Numbered from the stretch's first letter, positions 45,095-54,471 are shown. The stretch: 64,000 nucleotides of DNA from Rhizobium sp. PP-CC-3A-592 (GCF_003217095.1 NZ_QJSR01000006.1:258244-322243); one strand, 5' to 3'. Notes: generated by a model not told the origin, from the letters alone. Program-made: numbers and translations.

Positions 45095-46389
45095 GTCCAA
45101 GGTCCTTGTTTGGGGGTAACGAAGGTCGGTGAGGAGGCTGCTTGGTGCCGGCGGCGCTCAGAATGCCAGGCCGTTGCGGCAAGAAGGGAAGAGCCGGCCA
45201 GAAGCACGGCTGCAAACAGGAAGGTGGTCCACCAGCCCGCTGTATCGAACAGCATGCCACCCGCGGACGCGCCGAGCGTTATGGCGAGCTGGATGGTTGC
45301 GACCTGCAATCCGCCCCCGGCTTCCGCATCGTCCGGCATGGTCCGGCTCAGCCATGTGCCCCACCCCACGGGTGCCGCCGTGCCGAACAGGCCCCAGCCG
45401 ATGAGCAGGACAGCGGTCGAGGCGGCGGACGAGCCGAAAGCGATCAGTCCCAGCGCAATCGCGGCCATGATCAGCGGGATCGCGATCAGAACGGGAAACA
45501 GCCGGGTGCGAAGCAAAGGACTGACGAGCGTTGTGCCGATGACCCCGGCCAGACCCATCAGTAGGAGAAGCAGAGACAGGGTCGAGATCGATACCGCCGT
45601 CACGGTTTCCAGGAAGGGCCGGAGATAGGTGAACAGCGCGAACTGCCCCATAAACAGGAACAGGATCGACGCCATGCCGATCGCGACGTGCCGGCGCAAT
45701 AGAAGCAGGAACACGTTGGATGATCCGTCTCCCGCCACGATGCGGCGCGGCGGCAGCGGCGGCAGGCTGATCCACTGCCAGACGAGTGCAACGAGTGCCA
45801 GGGGAACGACGGCGAAGAAGGCGCCGCGCCAGCCGATATAGCTTCCGAGCAGGCTGCCGAGCGGCGCGGAAATCGTCGCGGCGATGGCATTACCGGCATT
45901 CAGCATGGCCAGTCCCTTGGGAACGGCGTCCTCGGGGACGAGGCGCATGACGATCGAGGTCGACATCGACCAGAAGCCGCCGATCGCGACGCCGAGCAAA
46001 GCGCGCCCGATCATCAGGACGAGATAGTTCGGCGAGACCGTTACGATCACGCCCGAGATCACCAGCATCAGCGAAAAGGACGCCAGCACCAGCCGCCTGT
46101 CCACCCTGCGCGTCAGGCCGGCCACGAACAGGCTCGTGATGACGGCGAAGATGCCGGAGATGGAGATCGCCTGTCCGGCCCGGCCTTCTGTCACCCCGAG
46201 CTCGGTTGCGATGGGAGAGAGAAGGCTGACCGGCATGAATTCGGATGCGATGAGGACGGCAACGCAGAGCGCCATGGAGACAACGGCGCCCCAGGCGGCC
46301 TTGGGCATTCCGGGTGATGAGGCGCGCGTCTGCCCTGCTGTGCCGAGATCGTGGGTCGCAATGTCCTGGGTCGGTGTCTGATGGGTCAT
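45091..46389 (-). CDS. MFS transporter (AraJ/sugar-efflux-like)
   Basis: A 432-residue twelve-segment MFS protein. The N-terminus has MALCVAVLIASEFMPVSLLSPIA, typical of the AraJ/YdhP drug and sugar efflux branch, and the loop-2 motif FVAGLTRRVDRRLVL. A conserved GWGLFGTAAPVGWGTWLSRTMP occurs in the last third. I start at MTHQTPT. The gene is divergent from the LysR regulator at 46486 and overlaps the hydrolase downstream. Confidence 0.87.
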   Translation of the reverse strand: MTHQTPTQDIATHDLGTAGQTRASSPGMPKAAWGAVVSMALCVAVLIASEFMPVSLLSPIATELGVTEGRAGQAISISGIFAVITSLFVAGLTRRVDRRLVLASFSLMLVISGVIVTVSPNYLVLMIGRALLGVAIGGFWSMSTSIVMRLVPEDAVPKGLAMLNAGNAIAATISAPLGSLLGSYIGWRGAFFAVVPLALVALVWQWISLPPLPPRRIVAGDGSSNVFLLLLRRHVAIGMASILFLFMGQFALFTYLRPFLETVTAVSISTLSLLLLLMGLAGVIGTTLVSPLLRTRLFPVLIAIPLIMAAIALGLIAFGSSAASTAVLLIGWGLFGTAAPVGWGTWLSRTMPDDAEAGGGLQVATIQLAITLGASAGGMLFDTAGWWTTFLFAAVLLAGSSLLAATAWHSERRRHQAASSPTFVTPKQGPWT

Positions 46390-46411
46390 GCCGGCAAGAT
46401 AGACCGGATAC

Positions 46412-46423
46412 AATTCGAGAATT
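46412..46423. promoter_or_regulatory. AATTC-GA-GAATT palindrome in LysR/MFS divergent promoter
   Basis: AATTC (46412-46416) and GAATT (46419-46423) form an inverted repeat 63 bases before the LysR start and 23 bases before the MFS start. A further AATTC lies at 46432-46436. A LysR-type site is possible but the dyad is short. Confidence 0.35.
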
Positions 46424-46485
46424 AGCCGTTGCAATTCGCATGGACTTATCGATGATGAACATCAATCAAGGACAGTGTAGCGACG

Positions 46486-47373
46486 ATGAAGCGCGAAGAT
46501 CTGAACGACATGCTCTGGTTTCTCGCCGTTGCGGAGGAACGGAGCTTTACCAAGGCGGCAGCGAAGCTCGGGACCTCGCAATCGACCATCAGCCATACGA
46601 TCAAGAAGCTGGAGGCGCGTTTGGGCCTGCGGCTCCTCAGCCGCACGACGCGCAGCGTCGTTCCCACGGAGGCCGGCGAGCGCCTGATCCGCTCGCTCGC
46701 GCCGCGCATCGAGGAACTCGAAACCGAAATCGATCAGCTGATGGAGATCCGAGACAAGCCGACCGGCTCCGTCCGCATCACCTTGTCCGACTATGCGCAG
46801 GAGAGCGTCGTCTGGCCGAAACTTCGCCCGTTGCTGCGCGCTTATCCCGACATCAAGGTCGAGCTGAACAGCGATAACGGCTTCCGCAATATCGTGGAGG
46901 AGAAGTTCGATGCCGGCGTGCGGCTGGGCGAAAGTGTCGACAAGGACATGATCGCGGTTCGCATCGGCCCCGACTGGCGGCTGGTCGCGGTCGCATCGCC
47001 GGACTATCTGGCGACGGGCGCGATACCGGAAACGCCACAGGACCTCGTCGGCCACGTCTGCATCAACCATCGGCAGGCCCGCGCCGGCGGCCTCTACGCC
47101 TGGGAGTTCGAGAAGGACGGAAGGGAGGTTCGGGTCCGCGTGGAAGGCCAGCTGACGTTCAACACCTCCTACGCCATGATCGATGCGGCGGTGGCCGGCT
47201 ACGGCATCGCCTATGTGCCGGAAAGCCTGGTCACCTCCGAAATCGCCGCCGGCCGGCTCGTCCAGATCCTTAACGACTGGTGCCCGTCGTTTCCCGGCTA
47301 TTACCTATATTATCCAAGCCGCCGCCAGAACTCCCCCGCCTTCAAGATCGTCGTGGAAGCTCTGAAGGCATAA
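46486..47373 (+). CDS. LysR-family transcriptional regulator
   Basis: A 295-residue regulator. The winged helix is LNDMLWFLAVAEERSFTKAAAKLGTSQSTISHTIKKLEARLGLRLLSRTT. The effector domain begins GSVRITLSDYAQESVVWPKLRPLL and resembles the DsdC/PA2477-type group. It is divergent from the MFS/Tat-hydrolase/cyclophilin-like operon and probably controls it. A hairpin terminator follows at 47406. Confidence 0.9.
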   Translation: MKREDLNDMLWFLAVAEERSFTKAAAKLGTSQSTISHTIKKLEARLGLRLLSRTTRSVVPTEAGERLIRSLAPRIEELETEIDQLMEIRDKPTGSVRITLSDYAQESVVWPKLRPLLRAYPDIKVELNSDNGFRNIVEEKFDAGVRLGESVDKDMIAVRIGPDWRLVAVASPDYLATGAIPETPQDLVGHVCINHRQARAGGLYAWEFEKDGREVRVRVEGQLTFNTSYAMIDAAVAGYGIAYVPESLVTSEIAAGRLVQILNDWCPSFPGYYLYYPSRRQNSPAFKIVVEALKA

Positions 47374-47405
47374 CGGCACTTGTTCGAGGGGGAGAATCAA
47401 CACGA

Positions 47406-47433
47406 AAAAGGCTCCCCTTTCGAGGAGCCTTTT
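47406..47433. terminator. Bidirectional terminator between LysR and DUF1236 genes
   Basis: AAAAGGCTCC (47406-47415) and GGAGCCTTTT (47424-47433), a ten-base perfect stem with an eight-base loop. Its A- and T-runs at both outer ends let it end transcription from the LysR gene and from the convergent DUF1236 gene. Confidence 0.85.
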
Positions 47434-47454
47434 CGTCATCGTGTCGAGTGGTGC

Positions 47455-47856
47455 TTACTGAACGATCTGGACGACCTGACCGGTCTGCGGATCGACAATC
47501 AGGCGCTGCTGGTCGACGATGGCGTAGGAATAGGTTGGATCCTCCGGGATGGGCGTGAGGACGACCGTCTGCGGGACGCGCTTGCCGACCACGATGGGCT
47601 CTTCGACCACGACGCGCTGCGTTGGCATGGGCTGCTCGCGGACATAGGTCACGACACGTTCCGGCGGCGGGTCGATCGCGGCGCCGGCAATCGCGCCGAC
47701 CGCACCACCGACGACGGCACCCACCGGGCCGCCGACGACGGCGCCCGTTGCCGCGCCGCCGGCAAGGCCCGTGACGGTGCCGCTGCCATCAGCATAGGCG
47801 GCCGTGCCGAAGCCGAGGGACAGGACGGCAAAAGGAATGAGAAAAGCAGTTTTCAT
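47455..47856 (-). CDS. Exported DUF1236 domain protein
   Basis: A 133-residue protein with signal peptide MKTAFLIPFAVLSLGFGTAAYA. Residues about 25-62 are a Gly/Ala/Val-rich stretch with GxxxG motifs (GGAATGAVVGGPVGAVVGGAVG). The C-terminus is a DUF1236-like beta domain ending SYAIVDQQRLIVDPQTGQVVQIV. DUF1236 proteins are small envelope proteins common in Rhizobiales. Two GGAC-N4-GTCC-type palindromes lie upstream. Confidence 0.83.
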   Translation of the reverse strand: MKTAFLIPFAVLSLGFGTAAYADGSGTVTGLAGGAATGAVVGGPVGAVVGGAVGAIAGAAIDPPPERVVTYVREQPMPTQRVVVEEPIVVGKRVPQTVVLTPIPEDPTYSYAIVDQQRLIVDPQTGQVVQIVQ

Positions 47857-47921
47857 GATTCTGATCCTTGTGTTGTGGTTCGAGAGGGAAAGCTTTTGCC
47901 GGCGGCATTGGTTCCTGCCCG

Positions 47922-47933
47922 GGACTTCAGTCC
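47922..47933. promoter_or_regulatory. GGAC-TTCA-GTCC palindrome (site 1)
   Basis: A 12-base inverted repeat with GGAC/GTCC arms, in the 281-base intergenic region between the DUF1236 gene and the CHASE4 kinase. It shares arm sequence and four-base spacer with the sites at 52280 and 55224. The recurrence supports a common DNA-binding protein. Confidence 0.5.
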
Positions 47934-47955
47934 ATGGATCCCGCCTTGGGCTTCA

Positions 47956-47965
47956 GACTTAAGTC
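47956..47965. promoter_or_regulatory. GAC-TTAA-GTC palindrome (site 2, ten bases)
   Basis: A perfect ten-base palindrome, 33 bases centre to centre from site 1 (about three helical turns). It matches the same core as the GGAC-N4-GTCC sites, with the outer bases changed to A and G. Confidence 0.45.
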
Positions 47966-48137
47966 GGAAGCCGACGAATGGCCGCCCCGTCATTTTTACC
48001 GAAGCAAACAGTCATCTTTCGCGAACGAGACTGTGAGCGGAAGAGGGAGGACGTTTTGGTTCCGACGAACGCATTAACCACCCTCTGCAACCGCGGCTTT
48101 ACGAAGACCGTGTAAGTCTGTCCCGAGGGGATCTTTC

Positions 48138-49961
48138 ATGCGTCTTGTCACCAAACTGAACGTTGCACTCGTCGGCGTCGTCGCTGTGTCCGCTGTTCTC
48201 AACTTCGCCACGCTGCGGCTTGCCGTGCTGCCGAGCTTCTCGGCTCTTGAGGAGCAGGCGGCCGAGCGAAACCAGAGCCGCGTTCTGGACGCCATCCAGT
48301 TGCAGAAGGACCAGGTCGCCAGCAGCGCGGGCGACTATGCCATCTGGGACGACACCTATGATTTCATAAAAGGGCTGGCATCTACGTACGAGGAAAAGAA
48401 CGTCACGGCGGAGTCCCTGAAGACGCTCGGCGTCAACTACTTCGTCGCGATCGACGTCGCGGGCAAGGTGGTGCTCGACAGCGGCTTTGCCTTCAACGCG
48501 GACGAGCCTCGGCCTCTCAAGCTTCTATCCACCGGCAGGCTGCCGCCCGGCAGTCCTCTTCTGTCAAGCTTGACGAATGTCGATATCCGCTCGTCGCTCC
48601 TGAAAACCTCGGAGGGGCTGGCCGTCATTGGGATCTCGCCCATCCTGCGCTCCGACAGGTCCGGCACACAGATGGGGACGCTGGTGCTGGGCCGGCTCCT
48701 CGACATGAATGCGATCCGGTCCGCGACCCGTGTCGATTTCGATCTTCTGGCAACCTCCACCTTCCCGACCCGGCCGCTGGCCGAAAGCGCTGGGACGGTC
48801 GACAGGATCGATCCGCTGCTCGGTCCGGATGGACGGGCTCTCGCAATGATCCGGTCGCACACGACGCGCGATATCACGGCCCTTGGGGAGCAGACGATCC
48901 TGACGACCCTGCTGCTGTTGCTCGCCGGTGCCACGATCCTGCTTCTCGCGCTTGGCGTCATCCTGCGCCACATCGTCATTCGCCGCATCGAGATGCTGCG
49001 CTCCCACCTTCTGTCCGTTGCCGCAGCGGGTCATCTCGACCCGATGCCGGAGGACGGAAAGGGCGACGAGTTGAGCGAAACCGTGATCTCCTTCAACGAG
49101 ATGGCCGATCAGCTCGACGAGCTTCGCGACAGATTGCGGCGGCAGGATTACGATCACGGGGCCGCGGACGAGGCGGCCGGCCTTCTCCACAATGTGCGCA
49201 ACGCGCTGAGCCCCATCTCGGTCGTCGCCTGGGGTCTTGCGAAGGCGAATGCCGCGCCCTGGAAGCAGAACGTGACCAAGGCCCTGGACCAGCTGAACGA
49301 GCCGGGCCTTGGGTCCGACCGCGCGGCGAAGCTCCAGCAGTTCGTTGCCATGTCGTCCGCCCGTCTGATGGACGAGGACCGAGCGCGGCAGGAGGAGGTG
49401 GGGTCGCTGGTCGCCATGCTCCGGCATGTCGATGACATCCTGAAGGAGCAGGACCGTTCCGCCCAGCGCGACCGCGTGCTGGACGACGTGGATATCGCGA
49501 TATCGCTGCGCAATGCGCTGCCCCTGATCGAGCACCGTCGCGGTATCACGGTGGATGTCAGCGAGCTTCGGAGCCTCAGCGCTCTCGGCCACCGGGTTCC
49601 GCTGGAACAGGTGCTCGACAATTTGATCGTCAACGCAGCCGAGGCCATTGAGGCGTCCGGCGCTGGGGCGGGGCGGGTGCGGATCGCCGCGCGACGGGTT
49701 GAGGATGCTGCGGGAAACGCCAGCGTCGTGCTGACCGTGAGCGATGACGGCGTAGGCATCGACACGGACAACCGGGTCCGGCTGTTCGAAAAGGGCTTCA
49801 CGACGAAAAGCGGCGGCAAGCGCGGCGTCGGGCTGCACTGGTGCGCGAACGCCGTGAACGCCATGGGCGGGCGCCTGTCCGTCGAAAGCGAGGGGCCGCA
49901 ACGGGGCGCGACCTTCAAGATCATCCTTCCCGCTGCCCTTTCGAGACGAGATGCGGCATGA
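48138..49961 (+). CDS. CHASE4 sensor histidine kinase
   Basis: A 607-residue kinase. TM1 is at about 7-28; a CHASE4 sensor at about 34-200 includes ASSAGDYAIWDDTYDFIKGL; TM2 is at about 254-276; a HAMP region follows to about 330. The phosphoacceptor is His351 in EAAGLLHNVRNALSPISVV, an HNxRN form that differs from the common HExRTP type. The ATPase domain carries LIVNAAEAIEASG, DDGVGIDTDN and KRGVGLHWCANAVNAMGG. It overlaps the next gene by four bases (ATGA). Confidence 0.9.
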   Translation: MRLVTKLNVALVGVVAVSAVLNFATLRLAVLPSFSALEEQAAERNQSRVLDAIQLQKDQVASSAGDYAIWDDTYDFIKGLASTYEEKNVTAESLKTLGVNYFVAIDVAGKVVLDSGFAFNADEPRPLKLLSTGRLPPGSPLLSSLTNVDIRSSLLKTSEGLAVIGISPILRSDRSGTQMGTLVLGRLLDMNAIRSATRVDFDLLATSTFPTRPLAESAGTVDRIDPLLGPDGRALAMIRSHTTRDITALGEQTILTTLLLLLAGATILLLALGVILRHIVIRRIEMLRSHLLSVAAAGHLDPMPEDGKGDELSETVISFNEMADQLDELRDRLRRQDYDHGAADEAAGLLHNVRNALSPISVVAWGLAKANAAPWKQNVTKALDQLNEPGLGSDRAAKLQQFVAMSSARLMDEDRARQEEVGSLVAMLRHVDDILKEQDRSAQRDRVLDDVDIAISLRNALPLIEHRRGITVDVSELRSLSALGHRVPLEQVLDNLIVNAAEAIEASGAGAGRVRIAARRVEDAAGNASVVLTVSDDGVGIDTDNRVRLFEKGFTTKSGGKRGVGLHWCANAVNAMGGRLSVESEGPQRGATFKIILPAALSRRDAA

Positions 49962-51838
49962 CGATATCAACACGTGAGAAGCGCCGGATCCTGATCTGCG
50001 ATGACGAGGCGGGCATTCTCGAAGCCTATCGCCGGATATTTTCCGACCTCGTGGCGGATACGGCCGATGATGCCGCCAGCGACTACGACGCCCTGTCCGC
50101 CGATCTGTTCGGCGACGCGCCCGAGAATGCGGCTGCCGTCATCGACGAGATCGTCACCTGCCGCCAAGGCGAGGAGGCGGTGGAGGCCGTGCGCGCCGCG
50201 AAGGCGGCCGGGCAGCCGTTCGGCGTTGTATTCCTCGACGTCCGCATGCCCCCGGGCATCGATGGCGTGGAGGCCGCGCGGCAGATCCGCGCCATCGAGC
50301 CGGTCATCAATATCGTCATCGTCACAGGATATTCCGACCATCGGCCGGCCGAGATCGCCGGTAGGGTGGGAACGGTAGACCGGCTCTTCTATCTGGTCAA
50401 ACCGTTCGATGCGGACGAAGTGCGCCAGATAGCGACCACCCTCGTCAACCGCTGGACGAGCGATAGCCGCATTGCCGGCGAACTGGCGGCACAGGTCGTG
50501 GCGCTGGAGGCGCTAAACAAGGCCCTGCGTGCGAGCGAAGCCTCTGCGCATCAGGCCGCCCGGCACGACCCCCTGACCAGCCTTCTGAACCGCACCGGGC
50601 TGCAGGAATATTTCGACATGATCGCGCGGCAGGCGCATGCGGACGGTGCCGGGGTCTCGCTTCTCTATCTGGATCTCGACCGCTTCAAGCGGATCAACGA
50701 TACCTATGGCCACGGCATTGGCGACCGGCTAATCTGCGAAGTCGCCCGGCGGCTGTCGATCGCCGTCGCGCAGGATGGTTGCGCCGCCCGCCTCGGGGGA
50801 GACGAGTTCGCCATTGTCTGCGGAACTGCAAAGCTCGATGCGGTGCTCGCCCGAATCCTCGCAACGGCTGACGAACCTTTCGCGACAGGTACGCATCTCC
50901 AGCCGGTTAGCTTCTCCCTTGGCTATTCCCGTGGCAGCGATGATGCGAACGTTGACCTGCCGGAGCATATGCGTCGGGCGGATGTTGCGCTCTACGTTGC
51001 CAAGGACGCAGGACGCGGTATCGCGCGGCCCTTTGATCCGCACCTCGACCAGATCTTCCTCCGCGACCAGACGCTGGCCCGCGACTTGCAAGCGGCCATC
51101 GACGGGAATGGCCTCCGTCTAAGCTATCAGCCGCTGATGTGCATCGACGGGAAGCGGGTGACCGGTGTCGAAGCATTGCTGCGCTGGGATCATGAGGCCC
51201 ATGGCGTCATCTCACCCGAGATCTTCGTGGCGATCGCCGAGAAGAATGGCCTGATGGCTGAGCTTGGCGACTGGGTTCTGAAAAGGGCCTTCGAGGATGC
51301 CCGGGCGTGGCCCGAGGTCATCACCTCGATCAACCTATCGGTGCTGCAGTTTGCAAAGCCGGATTTCGCCGAAGGGGTGCTCAGGCTCGCGCAGGCGATG
51401 GAGGTCGTTGCCGAAAAGATCGAGTTCGAAATTACCGAGACGGCGATGACGAACGACATTGCGTCGCTTCTCGTCCAGGTGGAGGTCCTGCGAAAAGCCG
51501 GCTTCCGTTTTGCGCTCGATGACTTCGGCAGCGGCTATGCGAGCATCGGCTATCTCTCGCGCCTGAATTTCCACAAACTGAAGATCGACCGATCCTTCGT
51601 CAGCGCTCTTTCGACGAAGCCGGACTCTGACATGATAATCCGCTCGATCGTCAGCCTTGGCGCGGCCATGGGATTGACGATCACCGCGGAAGGCGTGGAG
51701 GATGCAATCCAGCATGACATCCTGAAAGCCGTCGGCTGCCATCAGCTACAGGGCTTTCTCTTCCACAGGCCCTGCTCGCGGAACGAGATGGAGGCGATTC
51801 TCCACCGCGAGAGCCTCGCCCACGAGCAAGCCGCGTGA
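49958..51838 (+). CDS. Response regulator with REC, GGDEF and EAL domains (c-di-GMP)
   Basis: A 626-residue protein. The receiver has Asp94 in FGVVFLDVRMPPGIDG, acidic pair ICDDEA, and the conserved Lys in FYLVKPFDADE. It carries about 40 extra residues after the first helix. GGDEF is intact (AARLGGDEFAIVCG), as is the EAL motif (VTGVEALLRWDHEAHG) with the conserved FALDDFGSGYASIGYL and AEGVE. It could therefore both make and degrade c-di-GMP. The ATG overlaps the kinase TGA, so kinase His351 to receiver Asp94 phosphotransfer is the expected input. Confidence 0.93.
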   Translation: MTISTREKRRILICDDEAGILEAYRRIFSDLVADTADDAASDYDALSADLFGDAPENAAAVIDEIVTCRQGEEAVEAVRAAKAAGQPFGVVFLDVRMPPGIDGVEAARQIRAIEPVINIVIVTGYSDHRPAEIAGRVGTVDRLFYLVKPFDADEVRQIATTLVNRWTSDSRIAGELAAQVVALEALNKALRASEASAHQAARHDPLTSLLNRTGLQEYFDMIARQAHADGAGVSLLYLDLDRFKRINDTYGHGIGDRLICEVARRLSIAVAQDGCAARLGGDEFAIVCGTAKLDAVLARILATADEPFATGTHLQPVSFSLGYSRGSDDANVDLPEHMRRADVALYVAKDAGRGIARPFDPHLDQIFLRDQTLARDLQAAIDGNGLRLSYQPLMCIDGKRVTGVEALLRWDHEAHGVISPEIFVAIAEKNGLMAELGDWVLKRAFEDARAWPEVITSINLSVLQFAKPDFAEGVLRLAQAMEVVAEKIEFEITETAMTNDIASLLVQVEVLRKAGFRFALDDFGSGYASIGYLSRLNFHKLKIDRSFVSALSTKPDSDMIIRSIVSLGAAMGLTITAEGVEDAIQHDILKAVGCHQLQGFLFHRPCSRNEMEAILHRESLAHEQAA

Positions 51839-51845
51839 CGCGGGT

Positions 51846-52091
51846 TTACTTTCGGACGGCGCCCTTGTCGGAACCAAGCTGGCCGGAAAAGGCCACCAAC
51901 GCGTCCGCGACGCCATAATTCGGCGTGCCCTTCATTGTTTCCGAGAGTGCGAGCACGTTGGCCTTGTAGTGGTCACCCTTCAGCGTGCCCGCCTGCTCGA
52001 AGGTGGCGACCAGTGCTAGAAGCTGTGCTTCATGAAGAAGATGGAACATTTCGATTTCGCGGAACGGGTCTTTTCTTTCATCCTTAGCCAT
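51846..52091 (-). CDS. Small soluble protein, unknown function
   Basis: An 81-residue helical protein: MAKDERKDPFREIEMFHLLH then AQLLALVATFEQAGTLKG and ANVLALSETMKGTPNYGVADALVAFSGQ. No domain was recognised. An ATG 27 bases upstream would add MLQLESRRA. It is convergent with the c-di-GMP regulator (seven bases between stops) and divergent from the NarX-like kinase at 52412. It looks conserved in composition and codon use. Its neighbourhood suggests a small stress or signalling accessory, but this is inference. Confidence 0.6.
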   Translation of the reverse strand: MAKDERKDPFREIEMFHLLHEAQLLALVATFEQAGTLKGDHYKANVLALSETMKGTPNYGVADALVAFSGQLGSDKGAVRK

Positions 52092-52411
52092 GGCACGTCG
52101 ACTTTCCAGCTGAAGCATTTCGGGCTCTCGCGAGCACCGTGTGATTGAAGCGATCTAGCTTGTCTTCAACGAGCTGCACGGGAGGTTCTAGGATCCTTCC
52201 TGTCCAAGCATCGTTGCGATGCGCCTCAACCCGCGCCGCGATGACCCGTTCCGGCGCTCAGACCTTTGCCCGCCACCTCGGACTTAGGTCCAATGCCAGC
52301 CTTTCGGATCGGATTGCCCGTGCGTTCGGCTTGCGCTTGCTCTTCCGACGCCGCATTCCATTTAACCGCACAGTGACGATGCTGGTGGAGGCCAGCGGAT
52401 GTTGAGGACCC
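52092..52411. other. 320-base divergent intergenic region
   Basis: No gene seen. It holds the promoter area for the small minus-strand gene and for the NarX-like kinase at 52412. One palindrome, GGACTTAGGTCC (52280-52291), lies 120 bases before the kinase start. No EcfG-type promoter was found here. Confidence 0.5.
52280..52291. promoter_or_regulatory. GGAC-TTAG-GTCC palindrome (site 3)
   Basis: A 12-base inverted repeat located 120 bases upstream of the NarX/NarL-like operon. It shares arms and spacing with sites 1, 2 and 4. Position upstream of a LuxR-type regulator operon fits autoregulation by that regulator, an inference. Confidence 0.5.
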
Positions 52412-53824
52412 ATGCGCCTGCAAATCCAGACAATGACGGATCGATGGAACGCGCAGTCGCTCGCGCGGCAGTTTTTCGTCGCGGGCGGAGCGGTGGCGCT
52501 CGTGGCCATTGCCCTCGTGGGGGCTTTCGTCACCAACCTGATCGAAGGCACGGTGACGCGCAATTCCGCTGCGGCGACCGCGCTCTATGTCGACAGTATC
52601 ATCGCGCCCATCCTGCCGGATCTGAAGACGGCGCTGGCGCTGGACGAAACCGTCGAGCGGGCTCTCGATGAGACGCTGAGCCAGGGCACGCTCGGCCAGC
52701 GACTGATCTCGTTCAGGCTCTGGCGAAAGGACGGCACGGTTCTCTATTCCAACGACAAGGCGCTGATGGGCCGGCGCTTTGCGCCGAACGGCGATCTTCA
52801 GCGGGCATTTTCCGGCGAGATCGTCGCCCATTTCGACCATGCGGACGACGAGGAAAGCACGACGGAACGGGCAACGGGCAAGAGGCTTCTGGAGATCTAC
52901 AATCCCGTGCTCCAGCCCTGGTCGGGCGAGATCGTCGCCGTGCTCGAGTTCTACGAGGTCTCCAACGCGTTCGAGAACGATCTTCGTAAAGCGCGCCTGG
53001 CGACTTGGGCGGCCGTCATTCTCGTGACCCTGCTGTTCTTCAGCGTCCTCTCCCTCATCGTCTTTCGCGGCAACCGGACGATCGAGCGGCAGCGCCTGGC
53101 GCTTGCCGACCGGATCTCGGAGCTGTCGTCCCTTCTAACGCAGAACAAGGCACTGAGCGCCCGGGTGCAGCGCGCCGCGCAGCGCACCGCCGCGCTGAAC
53201 GAGAATTTTCTGCGTCGTGTGGGCGCGGATCTGCATGACGGGCCGGCACAGCTTGTGGCCTTTGCCGGCTTGCGAATCGACAGCGAGGTGCTGCTCGACC
53301 CCGCCGTTTCGCGCGAGCGCAGGGAACAGGAGATCACGGCGATCAAGGACAGCCTCGACGAGGCCATGCACGAGATCCGCAGCATCTGCACCGGCCTCGT
53401 TCTGCCCGATATCGAGGCGCTGGGGGTGGCGGAGGTGGTCGAGCGCGCCGTTCGCGCCTACCGCCAGCGCACGGGCGCGCGCGTGGCGCTGGTGCAGGAT
53501 ATGCCCGGCGACCTTCCGGCTCCGCCCGCCGCCATGCGCATCTGTGTCTACCGTTTTGTGCAGGAAACGCTGAACAACGGCTATCGGCACGCGCGGGCGA
53601 AAGGGCAGAGCGTCCGGCTGAGCGTGACATGGCCAACGCTGACCGTGGAGACGGCCGATACGGGGCCGGGTTTCGAGGTTGGATCGGTGCAGCCGAAGAG
53701 CCTAGGGCTCGCCGGCCTGCGCGAACGGATTGAAAGCCTCGGTGGACAGTTCAATATAAATGCCACCCCGAAGGGCACCGTGGTCACGATGCGCCTTGGG
53801 CTGGAGGAGGGAGAACAGGCATGA
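52412..53824 (+). CDS. Sensor histidine kinase, NarX/DegS-like (HisKA_3)
   Basis: A 470-residue kinase. TM1 at about 22-44, an extracytoplasmic sensor at about 45-195 with GTLGQRLISFRLWRKDGTVL and FSGEIVAHFD, TM2 at about 198-218, then a coiled-coil. The phosphoacceptor is His275 in FLRRVGADLHDGPAQLVAFAG (HDxxQ of HisKA_3). The ATPase domain has VQETLNNGYRHARAKG (N-box) and ETADTGPGF plus SLGLAGLRERIESLGG. The stop overlaps the next ATG (ATGA). Confidence 0.92.
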   Translation: MRLQIQTMTDRWNAQSLARQFFVAGGAVALVAIALVGAFVTNLIEGTVTRNSAAATALYVDSIIAPILPDLKTALALDETVERALDETLSQGTLGQRLISFRLWRKDGTVLYSNDKALMGRRFAPNGDLQRAFSGEIVAHFDHADDEESTTERATGKRLLEIYNPVLQPWSGEIVAVLEFYEVSNAFENDLRKARLATWAAVILVTLLFFSVLSLIVFRGNRTIERQRLALADRISELSSLLTQNKALSARVQRAAQRTAALNENFLRRVGADLHDGPAQLVAFAGLRIDSEVLLDPAVSRERREQEITAIKDSLDEAMHEIRSICTGLVLPDIEALGVAEVVERAVRAYRQRTGARVALVQDMPGDLPAPPAAMRICVYRFVQETLNNGYRHARAKGQSVRLSVTWPTLTVETADTGPGFEVGSVQPKSLGLAGLRERIESLGGQFNINATPKGTVVTMRLGLEEGEQA

Positions 53825-54471
53825 CGCAGACCATCAGCATCGCCGTGGTGGACGATCACCCCTTGTTTCGCGAGGGGGTGGCGCGGAGCCTGAACGAGAT
53901 CGGCGGCTTCCGGATCGTCGGCGAGGGGAGCAGCAGCGCCGATGCCGTGCGGCTCTCGCGCGAATGCGCACCGGATGTCATGCTTCTCGATATTTCGCTG
54001 CCCGGCGGTGGTCTCGAAGCGATCGAGCCGATCCTCGAGGACTGTCCCAAGCGCATTCTCATCATGCTGACGGTGTCGGAAAGCGCCGACGATCTGAAGA
54101 CCGCCATCCAGCGCGGCGCCAAAGGCTATGTGCTCAAAGGTGTGGGTTCGCGCACCCTGGCCGACGTCATTCGAACCGTCTTTTCCGGAGAAAGCTACAT
54201 CGCGCCGGCCCTGTCCTTCAAGCTGGTGGCCGACATGACGGAAGCCCATGCCAAGTCCGCAGACGAGAATGCGCTTGGGAGCCTGACGTCACGCGAAAAG
54301 GACGTGCTGACGCTCGTCGCCTCCGGCCTCAGCAACAAGATGGTCGCGCGCGATTTAAATCTGCATGAAAAGACGATCAAGCACCATATGACGCGGATTT
54401 TCTTGAAACTGAATGTGAAGAATCGCACCGAAGCCGCCCTTGCCATGCGGGATGCGAACACGCACCGGTGA
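53821..54471 (+). CDS. NarL/LuxR-family response regulator
   Basis: A 216-residue regulator. The receiver has VVDDHPLFREGV, Asp57 in PDVMLLDISLPGGG and KGYVLKGVGSRTLAD with the conserved Lys. The DNA-binding domain is LTSREKDVLTLVASGLSNKM and LNLHEKTIKHHMTRIFLKLNVKNRTEAALAM. It is co-translated with the kinase at 52412. NarL-type regulators bind short inverted repeats, which makes it a candidate for the GGAC-N4-GTCC sites in this region. Confidence 0.92.
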   Translation: MTQTISIAVVDDHPLFREGVARSLNEIGGFRIVGEGSSSADAVRLSRECAPDVMLLDISLPGGGLEAIEPILEDCPKRILIMLTVSESADDLKTAIQRGAKGYVLKGVGSRTLADVIRTVFSGESYIAPALSFKLVADMTEAHAKSADENALGSLTSREKDVLTLVASGLSNKMVARDLNLHEKTIKHHMTRIFLKLNVKNRTEAALAMRDANTHR

